A DNA stretch of 64,000 bases from Eutypella sp. D-1. Its lineage: Eukaryota > Ascomycota > Sordariomycetes > Xylariales > Diatrypaceae. Under the pieces are notes generated by a model, which searched no databases, was not told where the DNA came from, and saw only the letters and a list, made by a program, of their open reading frames with translations. The stretch is from assembly GCA_023313575.1 (NCBI GenBank), contig JAJTTP010000020.1, positions 186,001 to 250,000 on the forward strand. The letters are read 5' to 3'. Shown here in pieces: positions 11,565 through 22,002 of the stretch (positions are counted from its first letter, which is position 1; each line of letters begins with the position of its first letter). Made by a program: the position numbers and the translations under genes.

Positions 11565-13118
11565 ATGGAGCATGCTGAAGATAACCTTCGCCATGACCAG
11601 GCCCGGCTGGATCTTCTCCTGGCCGGATTCGACTCATCGCAGTCACCCCCAGAAGGTTGCGACCTCGCCTCATTGCATTCGAGACTGAGGGTCTTGGACA
11701 ACGCCTTATTCGACAAGGACAATGTGCCCTCGGAGGAAGACGCCGCCTACATGATGCGACACATTTCCATTCTTCGACAGATCATCACGATCATATCCCG
11801 TCCTAGTCTCAGACGGCTGCATATCAACAAGTTACCCGACGAGATGCTCATCAGAATCTTCGAGCTTGTGGAGGGCTGGGAGATGAGCGAGACATCCTTC
11901 TCGTCCGATGCTGAAGGCGCGCGAGATATCCAAAGCGCCAGACTGGTCTGCAAGAGATTCCGTGATACCTGCTCCCATCTGCTCGTTCGTTCGGTCACCG
12001 TCAAAATCACGGAAGAATCGCTCTCCCACTTGAAAGCGGTTACCAGCCATCCACTTATCAGCAAGGGAATTCAGCGTATTCTCGTGATGCTAGACTATTA
12101 TGATGCCGAATTATCAAACAATATTACTAAGTTTGCGCATCATAGTGGGGCTTTGATCAGTGATCAGCAAACCTCAGATGGCGAACAGTTATATGACAGC
12201 TGTTGGTGCTGTAAGCTTTATGGGCTTTCAGAGGTGTTTAGGCAGTTGGAGTATCAGTTCTTAATCGACCTTTTCACGAAACCGTCGGTCGATTTTGGGG
12301 AAGAATCCGACAGATCTGAGGAAGCATCCGACAGTTATGGAAAAGCTACCGACGATACAAAGCAAGGCTGTCCCAGTGACTGCGAAGAGGTACATTTCCC
12401 GGATGTCCACCCTATTCAAGCAACGTTGATCCGCGCACATGGCATCTACCGGGAGTGCTACGAGAACCAGTCGCGTATCCTCAAGAAAGGGAGATTCGTC
12501 GCAGAAATCACTGCGGCGTTTGCCAGAGTACCCCATGTGCATATGCTGCATATATCCGACCGAAGGAAGAGCGATCCTACCTTCTATACGTCATTTCCCT
12601 ACAACTACGATCTTGTGGAACATGATGAATCTGGGTGGCTCCGAAACCTGAATGCGCTTTGCGAGGGCCTTATTCTTCCGCATTGTTGGGATATCCCAAG
12701 ACTTGAGAATACAGATATACTGCCACCCATGGAACTCCTTGTGCAAATTCCAGCGGCACTAGGCAAGGCGGGTATCAATGTGACCAGTTTGCACATTACC
12801 CTCCCATTGCTAGACACTATCTCGCAGATGGTTCCTACTGCTCAGGAATCCCATGATATCAACTCTCTAGCTCGAAAACTACTACATTTTCGTTTCGGCA
12901 CTTATGTAGAGTATAGAGCTTCGGGTGGTCTTGAATGGTCACCAGTCGAAGACTTCCTCAAATTCTTCAACCCTTTCCTGGAGACGCCCACCATACAATG
13001 GCTGGATCTAAGGACAGTCTTTTTTTTGGGAATTGATGAACTGCCAACTCCAAATGTGTTTGCTCTTCCAGATCCACGCGGAATAACTGAAGGAATTTAT
13101 GCGTACCCGCGGGCCTGA
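11565..13118 (+). CDS. F-box domain protein, probably truncated by an in-frame TGA
   Basis: Predicted substrate adaptor of an SCF-type ubiquitin ligase; 517 aa to the first stop. The ATG at 11565 is the first in frame. An F-box lies at about residues 86-140 (INKLPDEMLIRIFELV ... SARLVCKRFRDTCSHLL). The rest resembles the long, poorly conserved C-termini of fungal F-box proteins and contains no clear LRR or WD repeats. The same frame stays open for 94 codons after the TGA at 13116-13118, up to a stop at 13401-13403. That extension (GSANSMQPEEDSFHDIIF, SEGDMFESIFYND, SQANRYV) looks like real C-terminal F-box-protein sequence. No good in-frame intron removes the TGA; the only length-compatible option is a poor GTGTTT donor at 13056 joined to TTTTGAG at 13154. 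The allele may be a recent pseudogene or express a shortened protein. Confidence 0.8.
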   Translation: MEHAEDNLRHDQARLDLLLAGFDSSQSPPEGCDLASLHSRLRVLDNALFDKDNVPSEEDAAYMMRHISILRQIITIISRPSLRRLHINKLPDEMLIRIFELVEGWEMSETSFSSDAEGARDIQSARLVCKRFRDTCSHLLVRSVTVKITEESLSHLKAVTSHPLISKGIQRILVMLDYYDAELSNNITKFAHHSGALISDQQTSDGEQLYDSCWCCKLYGLSEVFRQLEYQFLIDLFTKPSVDFGEESDRSEEASDSYGKATDDTKQGCPSDCEEVHFPDVHPIQATLIRAHGIYRECYENQSRILKKGRFVAEITAAFARVPHVHMLHISDRRKSDPTFYTSFPYNYDLVEHDESGWLRNLNALCEGLILPHCWDIPRLENTDILPPMELLVQIPAALGKAGINVTSLHITLPLLDTISQMVPTAQESHDINSLARKLLHFRFGTYVEYRASGGLEWSPVEDFLKFFNPFLETPTIQWLDLRTVFFLGIDELPTPNVFALPDPRGITEGIYAYPRA

Positions 13119-14253
13119 GCATATCACCTTGTTAAGGCGCATGCGTCTTTTGAGTGGCACGTGGCAGGATCTGCTAACTCCATGCAGCCAGAAGAGGACA
13201 GCTTCCACGATATTATTTTTAAGGATTCCAACGGCAGCGAAGGGGACATGTTCGAGTCCATATTCTACAATGATAATAAAGAAGGGGTGAGCCAAGCAAA
13301 CCGATACGTGTGCCGCTTGACGCAGGTGAATCCTTTTGTTCTAAACCTTCCATACACCACCAAAAGTTATCCACCTCAGTCCAGATTCATCCAGAAACTC
13401 TGAATTCATTCCTGAAGTTTCGTACGCGTTTATGCAAATCCATCATGTCCATGCTAAAGAATGCATGCGGATTTAGCAACGCATGCCATGGATAATGCAT
13501 TGACATTGCAACTCCCATCTTCAGTTGGATTCCCATGCTAGGCCCAATTTACCGTTAGCCACTTCAGCTTCAGCATGCAACACGCGCCTTGCCTGACCAC
13601 CCAATGAGTTATATTGCTCGTTGGATTTCATGGGCGGCCCTACGATGGAATGGAAGTCGGAAGAAGTCGACGTCTAACACGTCATCTATCTACCACTCGA
13701 TCCATCCCTTTCTGCCCTATCGCGACTACAAGGTCAGAAGAATTCGGTCTGTTATCCAAGCACACTGCTCACTCCTGGCGGAGGCATCATTCTGGTCGAA
13801 AAAGAGATGGAGAGATGGACCCTTGCCAGCCCCATGATCGCCCCTTGCATCGGCCGACTGCATGTTCGGCCTGCAGAAGCTGTAGGCCCTAGATAGTAGG
13901 AAATGATGAGGATAAGGAGGAATATCAGTTCATGCTCGGTGTAGATTATTATGAATACGAGAAACTGGAAACCTGATATTCTGTGATTGTCATGTCAAAA
14001 AGTTGTGAGCATGATACTGATGAAATGGTAGCCAGAAGGCCACGCGGTAGTACTTCAAAGTCCCTTGTTGCTACTACCCATTGCTGGCAACGGTATGACA
14101 TGTCAGCCATGTTAAGCTGGTTCTACTGTTACATTCTCTTGGTCCGGAACTAGACTATATGCAGAGCTGTTCACTCATGAGACCTCAACCAGGTAGATGC
14201 GACATCAACTATATCGCTGGTATTCTGCGTTCACCCCAAGCATTGGTTCACCC
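13119..14253. other. F-box 3' extension followed by gene-free sequence
   Basis: 13119-13403 is the open same-frame extension of the F-box gene described there. From 13404 to 14253 I find no supported gene. Short open frames near 13589-13892 overlap in several frames and carry no recognisable domain. Confidence 0.55.
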
Positions 14254-16698
14254 TTAAGGTAGAGCCAGGATACCTTCGAAATACTTCTGCAGCTCATCAA
14301 AGTCCTCAAGCTCACCAATCCACCCCACATACTGGTCCGGTCTCACAGCCGCGACGCATCCCCTTTCTTTATCAACGCCGTAGTTCTCGTACGCCGCCCC
14401 GAAGCCCTCGTGGTAGCTGACGTCGTCGACGAAGACCTTGTTATAATCCCAGCCGTTATGTTCGTCAAAAGGATGGAGAATATCAGGGAAGTCTCTGAGA
14501 AGCTCCGTGTCGGTTCGCTTGGACGAGTGAATGGTCAGGACCTCGATAACGCTATCAATGGCCGCATGAGACGGGGTGATGGTGCGCAGGAAACTGTCTT
14601 TATTGTCGAGCGCCTGACAGAACCTATCAACACGAGATTTCTGGGCCGCGTCGAGGATATTTCCGGCGAATAGGACGATCCGGAAACGGCCGTCGGATTT
14701 CAGTCGCTCTTGGAAATGCCACGGGCGGGCATCGGCCTGATTGAGGACCTTGAAGCTGTTGAAGCGCATGCCGACCGGGAGACCTGTGGCAAGCGCTTGC
14801 TTCTTCTCGAAATCCTCCGCGGTGATTTGGACGGCGTCCGACGCGACGACGATACTTCCATCACCCTGGGTACCAGCATCGCCGGCCTTGACGACCAGGC
14901 TGCTCGCGCCATAGTTGACCGACAAGCCAGTCGCGAACAGGTGGCCTTTCTGAAAGGCTTGCTTGAAGACTTCCATGCTGACGCCCTCGGCGTCCATGAC
15001 GTCTTTGGCTGGCCTGCCCGAGAACAGCCTGCTGAACTTGTGATCGAATTCGATTAAATCTTGCGCAATGCGCCGCCGTTCGCTCTGGTAGGTGTTCAGG
15101 ATGCTTCTCTTGGCTATCCCTTTCGCCGCAAGGGCGACTTTCCAACCCAGGTTATAGCAGTCCTGCATGGAAACATTCATGCCTTGACCGGCTGCGATTC
15201 CGAGTCAGCACCCTCAATATTCAGGGACAGATATCTGTGGGGGCTCACCTTTAGGGGAGTGAGTGTGCACGGCGTCTCCGGCAAGAAAAACCCGGCGATG
15301 CGCATCGAAATTCGTGCAGACCCTCTGCCCAATCTATCGGAGAGAATGTTAGCGCAGCTATGCTTCCAGGGGAGCGTTCAGGCATACCTGATAGGCAGTC
15401 CACCAGTCGCAGTACTTGTAGTCGATCTTGTAGGGGCTGAGGATCTTCTGCGCAGCTCGAAAGATGAGCTCCGGGGTGATTTTCGAACGGTCGGCGCGAC
15501 CGCTCGCATCGGGTGTCACCTCTTTGAGTTGGATGTAGAGGCGCACCATCTTGTTTTCTCTCGGAATGACCATCAAGCTGCCGCTCTCGGCCGAGTGGAT
15601 GGAGCATCGCATGCGGATATCAGCTGCACAAAGTGAGTTCCTTGCTCCAAGTTAAGGGGTTCATTCAGGCTTACGGAAGTCGGTGATGGGGATGATGTCC
15701 ATGACCCCCCAGATGAAATCAGTCGCTTCCCCTTCGAGTTCGTACCTAAGAGTTCGTCGCGTCCAGCTCCGTGCTCCATCGCAGCCGATGACATACTTTG
15801 CGTGTATTGTTTCGCTTGTTCCTGGTCGGGAGGCACTCTTCCGAATCAGGTCATCCTCATCATCCTCGTTCACCAGGTTACTCCGGAAAAGTCCGTCGCT
15901 GACCTTGCTGCCACTCGCCTGTTGCTTTGGCGTGGCTTCCTCGTCGCTCAAATGCCGCAGCGTCACGGTGACGGGATAGGCCGTCTCGTCATCGACCTTG
16001 GTCTCATCAATTACAAGGGTCTCGGGCAAAACGCCTCGCTCCACCTGGATGGAGTCTTTCGAGTATTTCTTGATGTTGTCGAGGAAGAAACGCTCAATGC
16101 GGCCCTGGTGGAGGACGATCTCTGTGAAGCGCGAGAGTCCGGGAAGGGTGTCCGGGATACGATCCGACCGGCGGATGACACCATCGGGACCAGGGTTCTA
16201 GATAGTGGGCACGGTCAGCCAGAGAATTTTATGCAGAACATGATGCAGTCTCGGGATGGGCGGGGATAACTGACCCACATGCAAAACTGACAGATTGAAC
16301 TGTTAGCACATGGCATGAATAGCTGGATCGCGCGCTGTTACCTCAAGCATGTGGTTTGCTTCTTTCCATGCCCTGTCTCCGTATCCGAAGCTATCGAAAA
16401 TTTCTAGACTGCGGCATTGGAGCCCGTCTGCCTGTCCGCAGAAGATCTTGGTGTTCCTCTTATCCACGATGCGCGTCTTGACTCCGCAGTGGGCCATCCA
16501 GCACGCCGCCATTAAGCTGCAATCTAATTATGAGTCGCGCCCCCATACGATAGGGACAGTGTCGGTGCTTACCCAGCGGGCCCGGCGCCGATAATGAGTC
16601 TGAGACTTGTTAACTGATCCGTGCCCTGAAAAAGTACGGAGGTATCTAGCATACACATCGATCTCAGTCTCCAGTCGTCCCTCATCTTTGCTGGCCAT
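14254..16698 (-). CDS. Phenol 2-monooxygenase (FAD-dependent aromatic hydroxylase)
   Basis: NADPH-dependent flavoprotein that ortho-hydroxylates phenols to catechols. Spliced model has eight exons: 16698-16655, 16599-16573, 16516-16342, 16286-16275, 16197-15675, 15623-15388, 15333-15249 and 15191-14254. They give 679 aa with all phases consistent. N-terminal Rossmann motif is DVLIIGAGPAGLMAA (residues 14-28). The DG motif is VIGCDGARSWTRR and the second FAD motif [21 protein letters not shown]. The family blocks RIPDTLPGLSRF, GRIERFFLDNI, FIWGVMDIIPITDF and IPRENKMVRLYIQL are also present. The C-terminal third (from about residue 480) is the thioredoxin-like dimerisation domain of phenol hydroxylases. 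Exons of 27 and 12 nt are needed to keep the flavin motif and the CMWNP block. The start has a good context (GAAAATGG). All key flavin residues are present, so it is probably active. Substrate could be another phenolic or aromatic acid. Confidence 0.92.
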
Positions 16699-18489
16699 TT
16701 TCACTATCGGGGAAGTCGCAGCTTGGGAAGGTAGACGTGAACGACAGCGGTAGAGCTGGCGAGGAAGGAATCGGACGATTGGGGTTATATTGACGGTATG
16801 ATTTTAGCTAGCGACCAATTTTTCCAGGGCATCAATGTAATTCGTCTCTCCGCCTGTTGGAGACATTCTTAGCAGAAATTACAAGCACCAAGGGTCGATA
16901 ACCCGACATCGCGTCGCAGCGCTTCGATTAAATATTTTTCATCCGGGAGGAGGTATTCAGGGGCAATGCTTACAGAGGCTTATTCATGATATCGTGATGC
17001 GAGCCTTACCCAGTTTGCCCCACCACCCTATCGTGACTTCAAGCCAATGGATTGATGACAGGCTACGAAGCTTTGCAGCTTCGTTTCCCCTCCCCCACAC
17101 GGACTATGCCTTCTTGAGAGAGTTCCTGTAACTTGGTATATATGTCGGATGCAACCCGCTTGTGCTAGAGATGCCGATCAAAGGGTTCAGTGAGAAACTG
17201 CCCCATCTTTGCCAGATCGGAGATTTCCTTGTGTCGCAGTGTTTTGCCGTCTAATGCTGGGCCAAGAAGCAGTTAATACCTCTCCAAGTAGTTAGACTCC
17301 GTGGCGAAGAAACACGCCGCGCGGTAGCGTCTCGACGATGTCACGATTACACAATTAGATGCACGATTATTGGTGCACAGAGCTATTAGTGCTGAGCTAA
17401 CCTAGAAATGCTCAGTTGCTTGTTGAAGTAATAGTAAGTACTAAGGTATACAATTATTCCAGGTGCGATAGGGTAGCCCTACGAACAGGCGCCGATATGA
17501 TAAACGCCGATTGAACTGAAGCATGTTTAAGAAAATTGAGTGAGGAAGTCCAGAACGACAGATATCGGCGCATGGTGTTACGTCCTTATGTATGTACTCT
17601 GAATAACTACATAGTGCCCGCCGGACTTGGCACGTTTGCAAAACACTTCCCGATCGCCTTTGCCGAGGCTTCACCCTTGTTGTATCCCCGCGGTTGGATT
17701 CTGACCCACTGCAGATTAGTATATAGATCTCGCCAGGTCCTGTCAGTGTGAGACGTCTCTCACTTCCTGTACACTCACCAGTATACCTCCGGTGTAACGA
17801 TTCTTCAGAGGTTTCGTTAAACCGACGCGAAGTATGAGCGAGAACAAGACTTGGGACAGTGTCTACTATCACGAATACCGTCTCAAGAAACATTAGCTGC
17901 AGAAGGTTCCCGACGATATTCGCATCCCATCCCAACCGAGACCACATGGTGATCAAGCAGATCGTTATCGAGCCGGAGACTGAGACTTCATTCGGCAGTA
18001 ATGAAGAGGTCTCCCGTGCGCGAGCTACTGGGGCTCAGTCTAGGGCCCGATGTTCTTATAATGCCACCGGGCAACAACAGTGAGGGACCAAAACCGGACC
18101 CGCGACAGTAATAGTCGCTACGGAGTGCAAGCTGGGTCGAGCACGCCACAAGACCCAGCCAAGTTGTGCACACAATAATTCGGACGCGCTTCAGTGATAG
18201 GCGACAGCGGTAATGACTTTCGCATGTGAGCTCTTTTTGGCTAGGAGTGACATTCTCGTTCATACCAAGTATATAACTAATATGGACAGTATGTTAACTT
18301 TTGCGTATATTCCAGCAAGTTGAGACATCCCAGCACTGACGACATGATATCCTCCCCAATAGACAAGCCTTGTTCGGATGTCGCCGGAGTAGTCTTTTTC
18401 AGTACCGCACACAGCCTACTGTAATAGTGTGAATCGTGTGCCTGCTTGATCCAGCTGCAATTGACACTCGCCCTCGCAAGCAAAAGCAA
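16699..18489. other. Gene-free region, possible decayed sequence
   Basis: Begins with the phenol hydroxylase promoter. On the minus strand two open stretches (about 17441-17956 and 17988-18263) include hydrophobic segments, such as IIVCTTWLGLVACSTQLAL and GNLLQLMFLETVFVIVDT. They could be a decayed membrane-protein gene, but no start, splice model or family motif supports it. No RNA gene seen. Confidence 0.5.
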
Positions 18490-18912
18490 TCACGCCGCAT
18501 CCTTTTCTCGCTGCCCGCAGAAGAAGCCCAGGCCGTAGTCGTCCGTCGTGAATGTGATCTTCGACCCCTTCGGGAAGTAGAAGACGTCCCCTGGTACGGC
18601 GTGGACCTTGTTGCCCGCCTCGTCGCTGATGTCGAAGCTGCCCTCCACGATGACCTTCATCTCATGGTACGTATACTCATAGACGAGCGGCGTGCCCTTC
18701 TCGAGACGGTAGAAGCCGGCGCTAATCGGCTTCTCGGGGTCGTTCTGCTGCCTGCAATGTCATTAGTCCCGTGTCGGGTCTCTAATAGGCAGGTGGGAAG
18801 CTCTGACTTACGAGGAAGAGACATCACCAAGAAATGCGTTCTCGTTCGCAATCAGAGGAGGCTTGACTTTCTGCGCCTGAGAATAGAAGGAGAACGGTAC
18901 CGGGCCTGACAT
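18490..18912 (-). CDS. Cupin-domain protein, EutQ-like
   Basis: Small single-domain cupin, 120 aa, in two exons (18912-18812 and 18751-18490; intron 18752-18811, GTAAGT..GCAG). The beta-barrel motifs are recognisable: GTPLVYEYTYHEMKVIVEGSF (first cupin motif, with H and E metal-ligand candidates) and GDVFYFPKGSKITFTTDD (second motif, HxxP-like position altered). Overall pattern resembles EutQ and related cupins named for ethanolamine utilisation. Fungal members are of unknown substrate, and several sit in metabolic clusters. No signal peptide, so probably cytosolic. It lies on the same strand as the phenol hydroxylase with 1.8 kb between them. Function beyond metal-binding cupin cannot be assigned. 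Confidence 0.85.
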
Positions 18913-20674
18913 CGTGACGTGAATTATTCCTGTCTGTCGAGAACTTAGAAGAGAGTAGATGATAGCGGGAGGCACGGGAGGAACGGAAAGCGCATGTATT
19001 TTCACGCTGCTCTATGGGGGTTTGGAGGCCTATATAGCCACCGGTGCAATTTGGTGTAACACCACATCCCGAGTTTCGACCTTGAAGATATGCGGATGCC
19101 TCCGTTTTAGCAAGGGAATCTGTAGATAGAGCAAATCGACTTGATAACCAAGGGCTTGACGGCTTGCAGTAGTGTCGCGGGGAGCAGCATCAGTTATGGG
19201 GTCACAGGTTGCCATTGGCTAGATATCGCGCCAAGAGTCAGGATCATCCCTGGACCTTTGGCTTTAAGCTATGATTAGATGGACTTAGCTCGGGAAGACT
19301 ACAGATAAGACTAGTATTGGGAGATAGAGCATGTCAAAGAGGTATTGCACGACAGCCATTCCGATATCGAAGAGCCTCGGCGAATGTAGAAGTGCTCTGG
19401 GAACCATTTAAGATGTCCGATAAAGGAGTTGATTAGGGAGACCTGATATGAATTAGGAGATGATGAAATGTAATCAGCCTTGCGTTTCTGATCCATCCTG
19501 GCTCATTGGATAGGCTATACTAGCGCGTATTGGTACAGCCCATGTGAGGTTTATACAACTACAGTCGAATGCTGTTCTATTGAAAGTGTTCCTGATACTG
19601 GCCACGAAAGGCATTTCTTCGTTCTGAACATCTCCTTAATTTGTTCCTTAGTTTGTCTTTCAGGCGATTATGAAGGACCGTGAACTCTAAGAAATATCGA
19701 GGTTCAGGTTGAAAGAAACCCCACTAGCTACTTCTAGACTGTACTATATCATGTAGAACCTGGAAAGGTCTCATAACGCCCCTCGGCGATAAGTTCTTTC
19801 ATGTTTCTCTAGATAGTGCTCAGGTTAGTATACATCAAGTTTCAATCTTTCAGGGTATGGCACATGGTAATATGGGGAGTAAGGTGGCAAGTCGATTACT
19901 TATTGTACCCATTTGTAGAAGTTGTATGTATACAATAGTCAAAGGTCATTTGCCACATGCTACTGTGTACGATGACTACCTCTCGCAGGCAGAATTGGGA
20001 TAGTGGAATGAATGGTTACGAAGGCATCTATACTCGTCCAAAGCATCTGTCAAGTTTACAAGTATCATATAGTTAAATAGCATATTGTCAAGTCTTCGGT
20101 TTGTCGGTAAGTGGTAGGCGCATACAGTATCATTCAGCAGGAAAAATGTGGATGCTAGTGGCGCTGCAGGGTACAATAGGGGTTCAAGCAGGTAGAACAA
20201 TAAGGCCTGCAGGCACAGAATAGTTACATGTCTTACAATACTAACCAAATATCGATACGCTTTGCAGGTACTAAGAGGTCGGCAGTACACAGGAATTTTA
20301 TAAGTATGGTTGTCATCGTGGTGACCACAATAGGTGACAGACAGCGCATTAAATAGCTGGTACTAATTGAGAGCATTAGACCCTATAGTGGTTGCTAGGC
20401 CATCACAGAAGGAAGAGCCCCATAATCCCCTTTGACATTTACTATTTATTTATCGCTTGTCACCGTAGTTTCTTCTTTCTTTCAGATTCTTCGTCTTGAA
20501 AACCAGGGAAGTCGTCTCTACTCATCAGTGCCCCGGTACTCCCCAAAGCCTTCACAATTCAAGCAAGCCCTCCATCACATCTCACCTCTACAAGCACGTC
20601 ATAAACGCCACCATTCTCCCATTCTAATCAGAGAGCGCAACGTCCAAGTCCTCAACTAGAAACCAAGCTCCAGG
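18913..20674. other. Gene-free region
   Basis: Cupin promoter at the left, F-box gene promoter and 5' UTR at the right (CA- and CT-rich from about 20560). Open frames near 19030, 19311 and 19976 lack domain features. Nothing else seen. Confidence 0.55.
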
Positions 20675-21733
20675 ATGTCTGAAGAGCGCTTCCAGCTTAT
20701 AGCCCCTGGAGCGAAGACGAAGCTGGCGTATATTGGTGGACTATATCCAATCCCTCGCCTTGTATCAGAGGTTCTATCAGCCCTGGCTGTCCCCGTTCGC
20801 CCCCAGTACAGCTTTGCACGTCATCCCAGATACAGTGTAGACCGGCGTTTCGGCATACTTGATCTCCCTCCCGAGATTCACCGGCTTATCTTCTCGCGTA
20901 TGGTGTCGGTAGTGGATGTCCTCTGCCTCGGGCTCACATGCCAGTACTTCTGGAGCCTTGGTCGCGAGCATATTCGAGAACGCAGCAACGCACTCCTGCG
21001 CCTTGCACAGTGGGCAGGTCAGAGAATCGTCTCCGTAAGCGGGAATGCCGATCCAGGCGACTACCTCCTTGGATTATTCACCGCGGAAGAACTGGATGAG
21101 CTGAATAGAAAGACTTTCGGTCCCTTTAAGGACCGGCCCTTTAAGGACCGGGTGCTTCTTACCTACTCTTCTCTCACAGAGTATTCAATTTCTAAGGCAG
21201 ATCTCAGTTCGCGCGGCAGATCCAGCTTGGTGAGAAATTTCGTCAGATCCCACTACAGGCAATGTGAGGGCCGTATTGAACCCGAAGATACTGTCACTCG
21301 TGAGGTTTTAAAATCAGCTACCGACGAACTGATTGTCCGAAGCATGCTACCGCCAGTATGTTACCCTCGAGATCAACCGTGGATTCTTCGAAACCTCACG
21401 ACGAAGGAATATGTCCACCAAGGACCGATTGATCTGGAGTATCACGACGTCTACCATCTGGATATTTTCTACTACTTCGGTAAAGTCATCTTGTTGCGTA
21501 TTCATTGGTCGTCATTCACTGGGGAGCAAGCAGGACACCCGACAAACCTGTCTAAAGGGGTGTGGGCAGGGCACAGATTCGACATCACAACCCTTGCCAG
21601 ACACGAGGCTGAGACTGAGGGCGAGCAATGGAAGGATGTGAGCGAGGAGGTAGCGACCGAGTGCGCCAGCACATGGGGGAGAAAAGCCGCCTGCCTCCGT
21701 AAACAATCGGATCCGCAACTCACAAGATGGTGA
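20675..21733 (+). CDS. F-box-like protein
   Basis: 352 aa, single exon, first in-frame ATG. F-box at about residues 60-95 (FGILDLPPEIHRLIFSRM ... LCLGLTCQYFW). The downstream ILRNLTTKEYV block is, from memory, a hallmark of a large fungal F-box family of unknown substrate. Presumed to link a target to Skp1/cullin. The C-terminus (RHEAETEGEQWKDVSEEV) is charged. A perfect 15-bp tandem duplication at 21122-21136 and 21137-21151 repeats the residues PFKDR in frame. Lies between the cupin and the MFS transporter, without evident shared regulation. Confidence 0.8.
   Translation: MSEERFQLIAPGAKTKLAYIGGLYPIPRLVSEVLSALAVPVRPQYSFARHPRYSVDRRFGILDLPPEIHRLIFSRMVSVVDVLCLGLTCQYFWSLGREHIRERSNALLRLAQWAGQRIVSVSGNADPGDYLLGLFTAEELDELNRKTFGPFKDRPFKDRVLLTYSSLTEYSISKADLSSRGRSSLVRNFVRSHYRQCEGRIEPEDTVTREVLKSATDELIVRSMLPPVCYPRDQPWILRNLTTKEYVHQGPIDLEYHDVYHLDIFYYFGKVILLRIHWSSFTGEQAGHPTNLSKGVWAGHRFDITTLARHEAETEGEQWKDVSEEVATECASTWGRKAACLRKQSDPQLTRW
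21122..21151 (+). repeat. Perfect 15-bp in-frame tandem duplication
   Basis: CCCTTTAAGGACCGG occurs twice head to tail inside the F-box-like gene and adds five residues (PFKDR) without breaking the frame. Confidence 0.95.
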
Positions 21734-22002
21734 GTGACGATTATTTGCCTACACCTGGGATATATGGGACGTAGGCAAAGGGTCTGACATCCTGAGTACT
21801 GGAGAGGATTACAGACGGATTGTACGATATGTAGAGGAATCATAATAAATTGCCGTTGTATACCGAACTGAGATTCTCATGCTTTTTTCCCCTCGTACTT
21901 TGCTTCCTTGTCAGTTGTACATGTATCCAATTCTAGACGCCTTGGCATTTAGGCATAATCACGGAACATGCTAGAATGTGCATTGTTGGATATGGACATG
22001 CC

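Noticed and set aside
16626..16656. A 31-nt intron in the phenol hydroxylase N-terminus
   Set aside because: Too short for a fungal intron and would give an atypical sequence before the flavin motif; the 55-nt intron 16600-16654 restores EIDVLIIGAGPAG.
17441..18263. Minus-strand open frames with hydrophobic stretches, possibly a membrane protein gene
   Set aside because: No start codon context, no splice model joining the pieces and no recognisable family motif; kept only as a note on possible decayed sequence.
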